DNA of 64,000 bases from Phytopseudomonas argentinensis. GTDB lineage: Bacteria > Pseudomonadota > Gammaproteobacteria > Pseudomonadales > Pseudomonadaceae. Made by a program: the position numbers and the translations under genes. Location: contig NZ_FORC01000002.1 in NCBI RefSeq assembly GCF_900113905.1, positions 124,001 through 188,000 of the forward strand. Direction: 5' to 3'. Below the pieces are notes generated by a model. It was not told the DNA's origin. It did not search any database and saw only the letters and a list, made by a program, of their open reading frames with translations. Shown here one piece after another: positions 24,082-33,841 of this stretch; position 1 is the first letter of the stretch; the number at the start of each line of letters is the position of its first letter.

Positions 24082-24978
24082 ATGAGAGAAGAGAAGTACC
24101 ACCGCTTGTTCCGCACGCTTCTGACGATTGTCGTGGCCGTCTCCCTGAGTGGCTGCGACTGGGTTCTTTTCGATTCGAAAGGCCAAATCGGCATCGAGCA
24201 GCGCAACCTGATCATTACCGCCACTCTGCTGATGCTGATCGTGGTGGTACCCGTCATTTTCATGACCATTCTGTTCGCCTGGCGCTATCGCTCCTCGAAC
24301 AAGGACGCGACCTACGCGCCCGAGTGGGCTCACTCGCACAAGATCGAGGCCATCGTCTGGGGCGTCCCTTGCGTGATCATCATCGTGCTGGCGGTGATCA
24401 CCTGGAAGACCACCCACTCGCTCGACCCCTACAAGGCCATCGAGCACGAGAACAAGCCGCTGACCGTCGAAGTGGTCTCGCTGGACTGGAAATGGCTGTT
24501 CATCTATCCGGAGCAGGGCATTGCCACCGTCAATGAGCTGTACATCCCGGACAACACGCCGATCAGCTTCCAGATCACCTCGCAGAGCGTGATGAACACC
24601 TTCTTCATCCCTCAACTGGGCGGCATGGTCTACGCCATGGGCGGCATGCGCACCCAGCTGCACCTGATTGCCAATGAGCCGGGCGAGTTCTTCGGCCTGT
24701 CGGGCAACTACAGCGGTCATGGTTTCACCGGCATGAAATTCGCCGTGCATGCCACCAGCAATGAAGAGTTCGAGCAGTGGGTGGCCAAGGCCAAGCAGTC
24801 GCCGAACACGCTGGACTTCAATGGCAGCTACCAGATGCTGGCCAAGGCGAGTGAAAACAACCCAGTCGAGTACTTCAATGCTCAGCCAGGCCTGTTCCGG
24901 CAGATCCTCGGCCAGTACATCGATTACAAGAGCAACCCTGTGAGCGAAGCCGCGCACGCTTCAGGTGCGGAGGAATAA
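24082..24978 (+). CDS. cyoA: cytochrome bo3 ubiquinol oxidase subunit II
   Basis: A 298-residue lipoprotein subunit. The lipobox SLSGC gives lipidated Cys25, as in E. coli CyoA. Two transmembrane helices (about 40-65 and 90-110) precede a periplasmic cupredoxin-like domain, which lacks the CuA ligands in keeping with a quinol oxidase. The start chosen at 24082 lies just after AAGGTCG; the longer frame from 23941 is unlikely. It is the first gene of cyoABCDE, with a 3-bp gap to cyoB. Confidence 0.95.
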   Translation: MREEKYHRLFRTLLTIVVAVSLSGCDWVLFDSKGQIGIEQRNLIITATLLMLIVVVPVIFMTILFAWRYRSSNKDATYAPEWAHSHKIEAIVWGVPCVIIIVLAVITWKTTHSLDPYKAIEHENKPLTVEVVSLDWKWLFIYPEQGIATVNELYIPDNTPISFQITSQSVMNTFFIPQLGGMVYAMGGMRTQLHLIANEPGEFFGLSGNYSGHGFTGMKFAVHATSNEEFEQWVAKAKQSPNTLDFNGSYQMLAKASENNPVEYFNAQPGLFRQILGQYIDYKSNPVSEAAHASGAEE

Positions 24979-24981
24979 ACG

Positions 24982-26955
24982 ATGTTCGGAAAGCTGACAC
25001 TAGACGCAATACCCCTGCACGAGCCCATCCTTGTAGTCACCATGATCGCGGTGGTACTGGGTGGTCTCGGTGTGGTCGCTGCACTGACCTATTTCAAGAA
25101 ATGGGGCTACCTGTGGACCGAATGGCTGACCTCGGTCGACCACAAGAAAATCGGCGTGATGTACATTCTCGTCGCCCTGGTCATGCTACTGCGTGGCTTC
25201 GCTGACGCGATCATGATGCGTACCCAGCAGGCGCTCGCCCACGGCGGTGCCGAGGGTTACCTGCCGCCGCACCACTACGATCAGATCTTCACCGCTCACG
25301 GTACGATCATGATCTTCTTCGTGGCCATGCCACTGGTGGTCGGTCTGATGAACATCGTCACGCCGCTGCAGATCGGTGCGCGCGACGTTGCCTTCCCGTT
25401 CCTCAACTCGCTGAGCTTCTGGCTGTTCGTGGTCGGCGTGCTGCTGACCAACGTGTCACTGTTCGTCGGTGAGTTCGCCATGACCGGCTGGGTCGCGTAT
25501 CCGCCATTGTCGGGTATCGAGTACAGTCCGGGGGTCGGGGTCGACTACTACATATGGGCGCTGCAGATATCCGGTATCGGTACGCTGCTCACCGGTGTCA
25601 ACTTCTTCGTGACCATCATCAAGATGCGTGCCCCGGGCATGACCCTGATGAAAATGCCGATCTTCACCTGGACCATCCTGTGCACCAGCGTGATCATCTG
25701 CGGCGCGTTCCCGATCCTGACTGCCGTACTCGGCATGCTGACCCTGGACCGCTACCTGGATTTCCACTTCTTCACCAACGAAGCCGGTGGCAACCCGATG
25801 ATGTACGTCAACCTCCTGTGGGCCTGGGGCCACCCTGAGGTGTACATCCTGATCCTGCCAGCCTTCGGTGTGTTCTCCGAAGTGACTGCAGTGTTCGCCC
25901 GCAAGCGTCTGTTCGGCTACGCCTCGATGGTCTGGGCCACCGTGGCGATCACCGTGCTGTCGTTCGTGGTCTGGCTGCACCACTTCTTCACCATGGGCTC
26001 TGGCGCCAGCGTCAACGCCTTCTTCGGTATCGCGACGATGATCATCGCCATCCCGACCGGTGTGAAGATCTTCACCTGGCTGTTCACCATGTACCGCGGT
26101 CGTCTGGAGTTCACTTCGCCGATCCTGTGGACCCTGGGTTTCATCATCACCTTCTCCATCGGTGGTATGACCGGCGTACTGCTGGCCGTTCCGGGTGCTG
26201 ACTTCCTGCTGCACAACAGCCTGTTCCTGATCGCCCACTTCCACAACGTGATCATCGGCGGTGCGGTATTCGGCTACATGGCCGGTATCACCTTCTGGTT
26301 CCCGAAAGCCTTCGGCTTCCGTCTGCACGAAGGTTGGGGCAAGGCGTCCTTCTGGTTCTGGATCAGCGGTTTCTACCTGGCGTTCATGCCGTTGTACATC
26401 CTCGGCTTCATGGGCATGACCCGTCGTCTGAACCGTGTCACCAACCCGGAGTGGGTACCCCTGACCTACGTGGCCGTCTGCGGTGCGTTCCTGATCGGTC
26501 TGGGCATCCTCTGCACCCTGATCCAGTTCGCGGTATCGATCATCAAGCGCAAGGAACTGGCCGACGTGACCGGCGACCCATGGGACGCGCGTACCCTGGA
26601 ATGGTCGACCTCGTCGCCGCCACCGTTCTACAACTTCGCCGTCACCCCGCGTGGTGATCGCATCGACGAGTTCCACGAGCAGAAGCGTGACGGCCTCAAG
26701 CCGGCGCCGAGCAAGTACTCGCCGATCCACATGCCGAAGAACACCGGCGTTGGCCTGATCATGTCCGTTGGCGCTCTGGCCTTCGGTTTCGCCCTGGTCT
26801 GGCACATCTGGTGGCTGGCAGCGGTGAGCTTCGTCGGTACGTTCGTGGTTCTGATCCGTAACAGTTACAACACGGATGTCGACTACTACGTGCAGCCCGA
26901 CGAGATCGAGCGCATCGAAAAGGCACACATTCAAGCAAAAGCTAATCAGGCGTAA
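24982..26955 (+). CDS. cyoB: cytochrome bo3 ubiquinol oxidase subunit I
   Basis: A 657-residue haem-copper oxidase core with about 15 helices. The haem and copper ligands fall exactly at E. coli numbering: His106 (TAHGT), His284 (WGHPEVY, with the Tyr288 cross-link), His333-His334 (LHH), His419 and His421 (AHFH). It oxidises ubiquinol, reduces O2 to water and pumps protons. It lies between cyoA and cyoC with 3-bp gaps. Confidence 0.97.
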   Translation: MFGKLTLDAIPLHEPILVVTMIAVVLGGLGVVAALTYFKKWGYLWTEWLTSVDHKKIGVMYILVALVMLLRGFADAIMMRTQQALAHGGAEGYLPPHHYDQIFTAHGTIMIFFVAMPLVVGLMNIVTPLQIGARDVAFPFLNSLSFWLFVVGVLLTNVSLFVGEFAMTGWVAYPPLSGIEYSPGVGVDYYIWALQISGIGTLLTGVNFFVTIIKMRAPGMTLMKMPIFTWTILCTSVIICGAFPILTAVLGMLTLDRYLDFHFFTNEAGGNPMMYVNLLWAWGHPEVYILILPAFGVFSEVTAVFARKRLFGYASMVWATVAITVLSFVVWLHHFFTMGSGASVNAFFGIATMIIAIPTGVKIFTWLFTMYRGRLEFTSPILWTLGFIITFSIGGMTGVLLAVPGADFLLHNSLFLIAHFHNVIIGGAVFGYMAGITFWFPKAFGFRLHEGWGKASFWFWISGFYLAFMPLYILGFMGMTRRLNRVTNPEWVPLTYVAVCGAFLIGLGILCTLIQFAVSIIKRKELADVTGDPWDARTLEWSTSSPPPFYNFAVTPRGDRIDEFHEQKRDGLKPAPSKYSPIHMPKNTGVGLIMSVGALAFGFALVWHIWWLAAVSFVGTFVVLIRNSYNTDVDYYVQPDEIERIEKAHIQAKANQA

Positions 26956-26958
26956 ACC

Positions 26959-27582
26959 ATGTCCAGTGAAGTTTTGAGCAACCACGCCGCTCATGACGAT
27001 GATCATGAGCACGAGCATCACCACGACGCGGGTGAAATGAAGGTCTTCGGGTTCTGGATTTACCTGATGACCGACTGCATCCTGTTCGCGAGTATCTTTG
27101 CAGGCTTCGCGGTGCTCAGCACCGCGTACGCCGGCGGGCCTACTCCGAAGGATCTGATCGACCTGAAACTGGTTCTGGTCGAAACCTTCGCCCTGCTGTT
27201 CTCCAGTATCACCTACGGCATGGCCATGCTGGCCATGTACCGTGGCGACAAAGGCAAAGTGCTGTCCTGGCTTGCCGCCACCTTCCTGTTTGGTCTGGTG
27301 TTCATCTCGATCGAGCTGTACGAGTTCCACCACCTGATCCATGAAGGTGCCGCGCCGCAGGTCAGCGCTTACTGGTCGGCGTTCTTCACCCTGGTCGGCA
27401 CCCACGGTCTGCACGTCAGTGCCGGCCTGATCTGGATGGCCGTGATGATGCACCAGGTCGCCAGCCGTGGCCTGACCCCGGTCACCCAGACCCGCCTGAG
27501 CTGCCTGAGCCTGTTCTGGCACTTCCTCGACGTGGTCTGGATCTGCGTGTTTACCGTTGTTTACCTGATGGGGGCTCTGTAA
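26959..27582 (+). CDS. cyoC: cytochrome bo3 ubiquinol oxidase subunit III
   Basis: A 207-residue, five-helix subunit. A His- and Asp-rich N-terminal stretch ([18 protein letters not shown]) precedes the conserved [15 protein letters not shown] helix, and FHHLIHEG and [13 protein letters not shown] follow. Its stop codon shares a base with the cyoD start (27582), so the two are translationally coupled. It stabilises the subunit I core. Confidence 0.96.
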   Translation: MSSEVLSNHAAHDDDHEHEHHHDAGEMKVFGFWIYLMTDCILFASIFAGFAVLSTAYAGGPTPKDLIDLKLVLVETFALLFSSITYGMAMLAMYRGDKGKVLSWLAATFLFGLVFISIELYEFHHLIHEGAAPQVSAYWSAFFTLVGTHGLHVSAGLIWMAVMMHQVASRGLTPVTQTRLSCLSLFWHFLDVVWICVFTVVYLMGAL

Positions 27583-27914
27583 TGGCTCATGATCACCACT
27601 CTGCCGCTGGCGCGAGCCACGGCAGCACCAAGGATTACGTCGTCGGCTTCGTGCTGTCGGTAATCCTCACCGTGATCCCGTTCGCGATCGTGATGAACCC
27701 CGTCATGTCGAAAGCGGCCACGTTGTTCACCATCGTCGCCTTCGCGGTCGTGCAGATCTACGTACACCTGGTGTACTTCCTGCACATGAACACTTCGTCC
27801 GCTCAGCGTTGGAACACGGTTGCCTTCGTGTTCACCATCCTGATCACCATCATCGTCGTAGCGCTCTCTATCTGGATCATCTGGAGCATGCACTACTACA
27901 TGATGGCCAACTAA
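27582..27914 (+). CDS. cyoD: cytochrome bo3 ubiquinol oxidase subunit IV
   Basis: A 110-residue protein with three helices and the conserved [11 protein letters not shown] segment. The N-terminus [10 protein letters not shown] is His-rich, as in relatives. It is needed for assembly of the copper site. It lies 14 bp ahead of cyoE. Confidence 0.95.
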   Translation: MAHDHHSAAGASHGSTKDYVVGFVLSVILTVIPFAIVMNPVMSKAATLFTIVAFAVVQIYVHLVYFLHMNTSSAQRWNTVAFVFTILITIIVVALSIWIIWSMHYYMMAN

Positions 27915-27928
27915 AAGAGAGCAGCCTG

Positions 27929-28870
27929 ATGTTCAAGCAATACCTGCTCCTGACCAAGCCGGGCATCGTCTTCGGGAACATGATTTCCGTGGCCGGTGGC
28001 TTCTTCCTGGCTTCGAAGGGGGATATCGACCTGATGCTGTTCCTGGCAACAGCACTCGGCGTCGCTCTGGTGATTGCTTCCGGTTGCGTGTTCAACAACT
28101 ACATCGATATGGACATCGATGAAAAGATGGAGCGGACCAAGAACAGGGTGCTGGTAAAAGGCCTGGTTCCGCCGACTCATGCCATCGTTTACGCCTGCAT
28201 CCTCGGGATTGCAGGCGTTGCCTTGCTCTATAAAGCCACGAATCTGCTTGCAGTCGCCTTGGTCCTGATGGGCTTCGTCGTCTACGTCGGGCTGTACAGC
28301 CTGTACCTCAAGCGTAATTCGGTTTATGGAACCCTGGTTGGCAGTTTGTCGGGCGCCGCTCCGCCTGTTGTGGGCTATTGCGCTGTAAGCAACGAGTTCG
28401 ACATGGGGGCAGCGATTCTGCTGCTGATCTTCAGCCTCTGGCAGATGCCCCACTCGTACGCTATCGCCATCTTTCGTTTCAATGACTACCAGGCCGCCAA
28501 CATTCCGGTGTTGCCGGTGATCAAGGGCGTTCCCGCTGCCAAACGCAGCATCGTCCTGTACATCGCCGCGTTCCTGGTCGCCACCCTGATGCTGACCATC
28601 AGCGGTTACGCGGGCTACAGCTACTTCGTGGTAGCGGCAGTCAGCGGCGCCTACTGGTTGTGGATGGGGGTGTCGGGTTACAAGGCCGTCGATGACAAGG
28701 TCTGGGCACGCAAGCTGTTCGTGTTCTCCATCGTCACCATCACCGCGCTGAGCGTGATGATGTCGGTGGACTTCCAGGCCACGCCGAGCCAGATGCTGAT
28801 GACCTCGGTCAATCACATCTGTGGCGTCGACAGTGTCAGTGGTTTCTGTGCGGCATTTGCCTCGCGCTGA
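27929..28870 (+). CDS. cyoE: protohaem IX farnesyltransferase (haem O synthase)
   Basis: A 313-residue UbiA-family prenyltransferase with about nine helices that adds the farnesyl group to haem B to make haem O for CyoB. The Asp-rich motif [12 protein letters not shown] and the loop [20 protein letters not shown] are present. The ATG at 27929 follows AGAGAGCAG; an upstream frame overlapping cyoD is a shadow. The C-terminal tail ([19 protein letters not shown]) extends the protein beyond the roughly 295 residues common in the family. Last gene of the operon. Confidence 0.95.
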   Translation: MFKQYLLLTKPGIVFGNMISVAGGFFLASKGDIDLMLFLATALGVALVIASGCVFNNYIDMDIDEKMERTKNRVLVKGLVPPTHAIVYACILGIAGVALLYKATNLLAVALVLMGFVVYVGLYSLYLKRNSVYGTLVGSLSGAAPPVVGYCAVSNEFDMGAAILLLIFSLWQMPHSYAIAIFRFNDYQAANIPVLPVIKGVPAAKRSIVLYIAAFLVATLMLTISGYAGYSYFVVAAVSGAYWLWMGVSGYKAVDDKVWARKLFVFSIVTITALSVMMSVDFQATPSQMLMTSVNHICGVDSVSGFCAAFASR

Positions 28871-28890
28871 GCCTTGACGAGCGAATCGAG

Positions 28891-28925
28891 CGGGCCCCGT
28901 CATCACCGATGACGGGGCCCGTTTT
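28891..28925 (+). terminator. terminator of the cyo operon
   Basis: A 14-bp stem (CGGGCCCCGTCATC and its complement) with a three-base loop is followed by TTTT. Confidence 0.9.
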
Positions 28926-28969
28926 CGTTGTGGGGGCTATCAGGCTTCTAGCGATTTTGGAGATATGAC

Positions 28970-29356
28970 GTGAACGAGCAAGACGCCTTCATCACCGGCC
29001 TCAAGGATCGCCTGCCCGAGGATCTCAGGGATTCCTTCAGCGCCGAGCAGCTCGCCGCGCTCAAGGTGGCCTTCGGCGCGCGGCAGTGGGGCCACCACCC
29101 CGTAGATCTGCGCGGCACCCTCAAACTGTGGCGCTGGCGTTACTATTTCGTGTTCCTGGCGGGGCGCAACAAGCGTGACCTCAGCCGCGCCCAGCAGGAG
29201 CTGTCGCTGACCGCCAAGGCACTGGGCGTCAGCCTGTTCCTGATGGTTTCCCTGGCGCTTGGCCTGCTGTTCCTGTACCTAGTCAAGTCGGCGCTGGGCA
29301 TCAACCTGTTCTCCGGTTTCTCCCTGGGCTTGTGGGACTGGTTCAACCGCGTTTGA
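28970..29356 (+). CDS. conserved small membrane protein, unknown
   Basis: A 128-residue protein from a GTG start preceded by TTGGAG. A soluble N-terminal half contains the sequence ALKVAFGARQWGHHPVDLRG, then an amphipathic WRWRYYFVFLAGRNKRDLSR stretch, and one or two hydrophobic segments near the C-terminus. Its end overlaps the convergent methyltransferase gene by 14 bp. I recognise no function. Confidence 0.75.
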   Translation: MNEQDAFITGLKDRLPEDLRDSFSAEQLAALKVAFGARQWGHHPVDLRGTLKLWRWRYYFVFLAGRNKRDLSRAQQELSLTAKALGVSLFLMVSLALGLLFLYLVKSALGINLFSGFSLGLWDWFNRV

Positions 29357-30281
29357 ACAGCAGAACCTTGAGCCCGCCCTCGGGGCTCACGTCGGGAAAT
29401 TCCGGCGGGTTGGCCAGGCGCCGCTCGAAGCGCAGCTCGGGGGCCTCGCTGACCATGCCGGCGATCAGGAAGTCGCTGCCGATATCGGGGTCGTTGACGC
29501 AGGCCAGCACGCGGCCCTCGGCGCTGAGCAGGTCGGGAAGCCGGCGCAGGATCTTGCCGTAGTCGCGGCTGAGGGCGAAGCTGCCCTTCTGGAACGACGG
29601 CGGGTCGATGATGATCAGGTCGTACGGCCCGTGGCGCTTGACCTTGCCCCATGACTTGAACAGCTCGTGGCCGAGGAAACTGACCCGGGTGAGGTCATGG
29701 TCATTGAGCCGGTGATTGTCACGGCCGCGGCTCAGGGCGGCCTTGGCCATGTCCAGGTTGACCACCTGCGCGGCGCCGCCGGCAAGTGCAGCCACCGAGA
29801 AGCCGCAGGTATAGGCGAACAGGTTGAGCACCCGCTGGCCCCCGGCATGCTCGCGCACCCAGCGCCGCCCCAGGCGCATGTCGAGAAACAGACCGGTGTT
29901 CTGCTTGCGGCCCAGGTCGAGCAGAAAGCGCAGGCCGTCTTCCTCGATGACCCATTCTTCGGGCAGCTCACCCACTAGGCAATGCATCGGGCTGTCGGGC
30001 AGGTAGCGCTGTTGCAGCAGCAGGCTGTGGGCGCCGCTGCGTTGCCATTCATCCGAGGTACCCAGTTGCTGCAACATTGTCTGCAGGGCCGCGAATTCAT
30101 CGGCAGCCGGCTCGCGGAACAAGCACACCAGGACGATGCCCTGCAGCCAGTCGACCGTGATGTGTTCGAGCCCTTCCCAGCACCGGCCACGGCCGTGGAA
30201 CAGGCGCCGGGTTTCGCCGGGCAGGGCGCGCAGCGAGTCGCTCAGGTGGTGGTGAAGCAGGGCGAGATGGGTGGCGTTCAT
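29343..30281 (-). CDS. class I SAM-dependent methyltransferase (RlmI/RlmK-like)
   Basis: A 312-residue protein resembling the catalytic part of the 23S rRNA m5C/m7G methyltransferases RlmI and RlmKL. It has DMRLGRRWVREH, the SAM motif VLNLFAYTCGFSVAAL (about 149-164), and the DPPSFQKG motif (about 224-231) that marks this group. It lacks an obvious PUA domain. An RNA target, probably rRNA, is inferred from family. It is convergent with the gene at 28970. Confidence 0.85.
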   Translation of the reverse strand: MNATHLALLHHHLSDSLRALPGETRRLFHGRGRCWEGLEHITVDWLQGIVLVCLFREPAADEFAALQTMLQQLGTSDEWQRSGAHSLLLQQRYLPDSPMHCLVGELPEEWVIEEDGLRFLLDLGRKQNTGLFLDMRLGRRWVREHAGGQRVLNLFAYTCGFSVAALAGGAAQVVNLDMAKAALSRGRDNHRLNDHDLTRVSFLGHELFKSWGKVKRHGPYDLIIIDPPSFQKGSFALSRDYGKILRRLPDLLSAEGRVLACVNDPDIGSDFLIAGMVSEAPELRFERRLANPPEFPDVSPEGGLKVLLFKRG

Positions 30282-30366
30282 CGTGGCGGCGCTGTAGGTC
30301 GACAGGGCGCGGCAGTGTAAACCAAGCAGCCGATTGGCTCACGGCCGAGGGCGATCGTCTGCTGCA

Positions 30367-30394
30367 TAAAAAAGGCCCGTCCTGGGGACGGGCC
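30367..30394 (-). terminator. terminator of the porin gene
   Basis: On the minus strand GGCCCGTCC-CCA-GGACGGGCC is followed by TTTTTT. Confidence 0.9.
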
Positions 30395-30429
30395 AACATG
30401 CCACTGGAGTCAGCGTTACGACGCGTGTG

Positions 30430-31698
30430 TTACAGGATCGACAACGGATAGTTGAAGATCAGGCGGTTTTCACTGGCGTCCTGGCCGACGTCGCGGCGGA
30501 CGCTGGAGTTGCGCCAGCGGATGCTCAGGTTCTTGAAGGTGCCATCCTGCACGGTGTAGGCCAGCTCGGATTCGCGTGCCCATTCTTCGGCTTCGCCGCC
30601 ACCGGCCACACGGATATTCGAGCCGCTCATGTAGCGGTTCATCAACACCAGGCCGGGGACGCCCAGGCCTGCGAAGTTGTAGTCGTGACGAACCTGCCAG
30701 GAGCGCTCTTCAGGGCTGTCGAAGCTGGTGGTGAAACCGTCGTTGACCAGGGTGCCGCCGCTGGCGCCGTCGACGCGCATGAACTTGGTGTCACCACCCA
30801 TGCGCTGGTAGCCCACGAGGAAGGTGTTGTTGCCGCGCTTGGCGGACAGGGCGGCCTGATACACCTTGTTGTCCAGATCACCGGCCTTGGCCGAGCCTTC
30901 GTCCTTGCCGGTGACGTAGCCGAGGTTGGCGCCCAGCACCCAGTCGCCGACCGGCTGGCTGTGGGTCAGTTGCAGGTAGCTCTGCTGGTAGATATCTTCC
31001 AGGCGGGCGTGCCACAGGCCGACCAGGGTGTTGTTGCCGTTGAACTTGAACTCGCCACCGCCGAAGTTGAAATCGCCGCCGGAAATGCCGCTGTAGGACA
31101 TGTCTTCACGGCTGGCGTCGTTGCGCTGGCTGTTCTTCCAGAACTGGCCGCCGAACAGGGTCAGGCCGTCGATTTCAGCGGAAGTGATCTGCGCACCCTG
31201 GAAAGTCTGGGGCAGCGAACGGCCGTCGTCGGCACGCAGAATCGGCAGCACGGCGAACCACTCGCCAACCTTCAGTTCGGTCTTCGAGATCTTGGCCTTG
31301 GCGGCCACGGCGGTACGCCCGAAGTCGTCAGGAACGTTGCGATTGCCAGCGGGGCCGTGCTCTGGCAGCAGGCCGCTGTTGCTGGTGTTGGCATTGCCGT
31401 CCAGCTTGACCGAGTACAGGCCCAGCACGTCGATGCCGAAGCCTACGGTGCCAGCGGTGTAACCGGAGCGAGCATCGAGAATGAAGCTCTGCGTCCAGCC
31501 CTCTGCCTGGCCCTGGCGCTCGCCGTTGATGACCGGGTCGGTGCCGTTGAGGTAGTTACGGTTGAAGTAGTAGTTGCGCAGGTTCAGCGACACCTTGGCA
31601 TCGTCTACGAAGCCTTCGGCATGGGCGGCGAACGGCACGGCCAGGGCCATGGTTCCGGCGCCGATCAGGCCCAGCGAGATGATTTTGCGTGCGGTCAT
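30430..31698 (-). CDS. OprD-family outer membrane porin
   Basis: A 422-residue protein. The start at complement 31696-31698 has GGGAG upstream and gives a signal peptide ending AHA. The mature protein begins EGFVDDAKVSLNLRNYYFNRNY, the typical OprD/Occ N-terminus, and runs through alternating beta strands to a terminal hydrophobic strand ending IFNYPLSIL. Occ porins carry carboxylates such as glucuronate or basic amino acids. The promoter and operator closely match those of udh, so I infer it is the outer membrane channel for uronates or aldarates. Confidence 0.92.
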   Translation of the reverse strand: MTARKIISLGLIGAGTMALAVPFAAHAEGFVDDAKVSLNLRNYYFNRNYLNGTDPVINGERQGQAEGWTQSFILDARSGYTAGTVGFGIDVLGLYSVKLDGNANTSNSGLLPEHGPAGNRNVPDDFGRTAVAAKAKISKTELKVGEWFAVLPILRADDGRSLPQTFQGAQITSAEIDGLTLFGGQFWKNSQRNDASREDMSYSGISGGDFNFGGGEFKFNGNNTLVGLWHARLEDIYQQSYLQLTHSQPVGDWVLGANLGYVTGKDEGSAKAGDLDNKVYQAALSAKRGNNTFLVGYQRMGGDTKFMRVDGASGGTLVNDGFTTSFDSPEERSWQVRHDYNFAGLGVPGLVLMNRYMSGSNIRVAGGGEAEEWARESELAYTVQDGTFKNLSIRWRNSSVRRDVGQDASENRLIFNYPLSIL

Positions 31699-31963
31699 TG
31701 TTGTTGTGCTCCCGATTTTTGAACAGCCCGTCCTCTGCCAATCGCTGATCGACATGCCGTGAGGTCGGTGTGGAATGCCCCTTACAGGGCGCAGACCTGC
31801 GCCATGGCGCAGGACTCTGCCTCAGGCCCTAGCCATCGGCGAATAGGTGGCGCGAAGGTATCGAGATGAATGCGACGGATCGGGCGCGGATGCCCGGAAG
31901 ACGGTATGCAGGTGACGTGAAGGCTGGCTTCATGATGCGACCTTTTTTGTTTTTATAAGGCGT

Positions 31964-32017
31964 TGTTGTCATACAACATTGGCGGCGATTATCGACAGCT
32001 CCCAATCGGCTTGTCAA
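31964..32017 (-). promoter_or_regulatory. porin promoter with perfect-palindrome operator
   Basis: Read on the minus strand, TTGACA (complement 32012-32017), 18 bp, then GATAAT (complement 31988-31993). Nine bases on lies TGTTGTCATACAACA (31964-31978), arms TGTTGT/ACAACA around CAT. Compared with the udh promoter, both boxes, the spacer length and most of the spacer sequence (ATNGG..GCTGT) agree, and the operator is at the same place. The 533-bp gap between porin and isomerase genes otherwise holds only a 34-codon frame from ATG 31933 on the minus strand with a weak ribosome site, which I do not call. Confidence 0.75.
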
Positions 32018-32186
32018 CGCAAGCCGATGAAAAGATCACCTGATGGTTCCACTTGAACTTGGTCGGTACTCGCTGCCTATACCTAGAGCCCTGTAGATAG
32101 TGGCTTTCAGGTTATAGCGAGGCGTTTCTGAAGGTTTGCCCGCGTAGCCGTGTGCATGACCTGCAGGCGGCCTCGCCAGTGGGCTA

Positions 32187-32202
32187 ATGTTGTGCGATAA
32201 CG
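32187..32202. promoter_or_regulatory. candidate operator before the isomerase gene
   Basis: ATGTTGTGCGATAACG resembles the kdgD sites (TTGTACGATAACG) with two differences and lies 30 bp before the isomerase start, where a repressor would block transcription. Confidence 0.4.
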
Positions 32203-32231
32203 GATGACGACATCAAGACAAGAGAAGCGAT

Positions 32232-32588
32232 ATGCCACATTGCCTGATCGAAGGTTCCCGCTCGCTGCTGCAAAGCGTGGGGGGTAGCGAATTGGTAACG
32301 ACGGTTCACGCGGCCGCCATGGGCAGCGGATTGTTCAAGGAGGGCGAGGTGAAGGTGCGACTCAGCCTTTACGACCACTTCACGATCGGCGGCAGCGAGG
32401 AGGATTTCGTGCACGTGATCTTCTATCTGCTGGCCGGTCGTACCGACGAGCAGAAGAAGACGCTGTCCATGGCTATCGTGCGCGCGCTGCTGGAGCGCCT
32501 GCCGGCGGTTCAAAGCCTGTCGGTAGATGTGCGCGACATACGCCGCGAAGCGTTCAGCAACCGACGCAGCTGCCTGGACGCCGGCTGA
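32232..32588 (+). CDS. 5-carboxymethyl-2-hydroxymuconate isomerase homologue
   Basis: A 118-residue tautomerase-superfamily protein. It begins MPHCLIE, leaving Pro as the N-terminal catalytic base after Met removal, and keeps the family segments LYDHFTIGG, DFVHVIFYLLAGR and LSVDVRDI. The known family member HpaF/HpcD acts in homoprotocatechuate breakdown, but no other hpa gene is present. Its divergent partner is the porin under udh-like control, and its own upstream region has an operator-like site. A role in a sugar-acid pathway is therefore possible, by inference. Confidence 0.85.
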   Translation: MPHCLIEGSRSLLQSVGGSELVTTVHAAAMGSGLFKEGEVKVRLSLYDHFTIGGSEEDFVHVIFYLLAGRTDEQKKTLSMAIVRALLERLPAVQSLSVDVRDIRREAFSNRRSCLDAG

Positions 32589-32626
32589 GCGCGAAGGGGC
32601 GGCAGAGATCCCCGCCCCCGCATGGC

Positions 32627-33748
32627 TTAGCCGCGGTAGTAGCGCTGGGCCACGAACGGCGTCTTGGCGACCTTCATGGCAACGCGCTTGCCGCGCACCA
32701 GCGCCCAGACCTCGCTGTCCACGGCGACATGGCTGCTCTGCAGGTAACCCATGGCCAGCGGAGCGCCCAGGCTGGGGCCGAAGCCGCCACTGCATACCTG
32801 ACCGATGACTTCGCCCTCGGCGTTCACCAGCTCGGCACCTTCGCGTACCGGCGTACGCTCCTGGGGCAGCAGACCGACGCGCTTGCGAGCGACGCCATCG
32901 CGCTGCTGGGCGAAGATCCGCTCGGCGCCCGGAAAGCCGCCTGGCCGCGCGCCGTCGGCCCGTCGCGCCTTGGAGATCGCCCACAGCAGGCTGGCTTCGA
33001 CCGGCGTGGTGTCGGCGTTCATATCGTGGCCATACAGGCACAGGCCGGCTTCCAGGCGCAGCGAGTCGCGGGCACCCAGGCCGATGGGTTGTACTTCCGG
33101 CTCGGCCAGCAGGCTGCGCGCCAGCGCTTCGGCGTGGGCGGCGGGGACGGAAATCTCAAAGCCATCCTCGCCGGTATAGCCGGAGCGGCTGACGTAGCAG
33201 TCCACGCCGAGCAAGCGCACGGCCTGGAACTGCATGAAGGTCATCTTCGCCACCTCCGGTGCCAGGCGAGTCAGCACCTCGACCGCCCTGGGACCCTGCA
33301 GGGCGAGCAGAGCACGCTCGAAGCGCGATTCGACCTGGCACTGGTTGGCGATGCGCTGCTGCAGGTGCATCAGGTCCTGGTGCTTGCAGGCGGCGTTGAC
33401 CACCAGAAACAGCGTGTCATCGCCCAGGTTGGCAACCATCAGGTCGTCGAGAATGCCGCCGTTTTCATCGGTGAACATGGCATAGCGTTGCATGGCCACC
33501 GGCAGATCGACGATATCCACCGGCACCAGGCTTTCCAGCGCCTTGGCCGCGCCGGCGCCGCGCAGGACGATCTGGCCCATATGCGAGACATCGAACAGGC
33601 CGGCGGCTTCGCGGGTGTGCAGGTGTTCCTTCATCACGCCGAGTGGGTACTGCACCGGCATCTCATAGCCGGCGAACGGCACCATGCGCGCACCGAGTTC
33701 CAAGTGCAGGGCATGAAGGGGAGTTTTCGCCAGTATTTCAGAGCTCAT
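32627..33748 (-). CDS. gcvT: glycine cleavage system aminomethyltransferase (T protein)
   Basis: A 373-residue tetrahydrofolate-dependent enzyme. It begins with the family opening TPLHALHLELGARMVPFAGYEMPVQ, and FDVSHMGQI, GYTGEDGFE and the C-terminal MGYLQSSHV segments are present. It takes the aminomethyl group from lipoyl-GcvH, giving 5,10-methylene-THF and ammonia. It is the third gene of gcvH-gcvP-gcvT, 93 bp after gcvP. The ribosome site AGGAG precedes the ATG. Confidence 0.96.
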   Translation of the reverse strand: MSSEILAKTPLHALHLELGARMVPFAGYEMPVQYPLGVMKEHLHTREAAGLFDVSHMGQIVLRGAGAAKALESLVPVDIVDLPVAMQRYAMFTDENGGILDDLMVANLGDDTLFLVVNAACKHQDLMHLQQRIANQCQVESRFERALLALQGPRAVEVLTRLAPEVAKMTFMQFQAVRLLGVDCYVSRSGYTGEDGFEISVPAAHAEALARSLLAEPEVQPIGLGARDSLRLEAGLCLYGHDMNADTTPVEASLLWAISKARRADGARPGGFPGAERIFAQQRDGVARKRVGLLPQERTPVREGAELVNAEGEVIGQVCSGGFGPSLGAPLAMGYLQSSHVAVDSEVWALVRGKRVAMKVAKTPFVAQRYYRG

Positions 33749-33841
33749 TGCGCTCTCCTGTATAGGTCGTGAGCGGCCCGCAGCAGCGTGCGGGCTAATA
33801 GAGGGAGGGGGCTGCCGACGCGTTCGGCAGCCCAGGCGCGA

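Noticed and set aside
25456..27522. 688-codon minus-strand frame
   Set aside because: Antisense shadow of cyoB and cyoC.
31829..31933. 34-codon minus-strand frame downstream of the porin promoter
   Set aside because: A weak ribosome site only; it lies in the porin 5' leader and shows no recognisable protein character.
32232..32588. Part of a homoprotocatechuate (hpa) degradation cluster
   Set aside because: No other hpa gene is present on either side.
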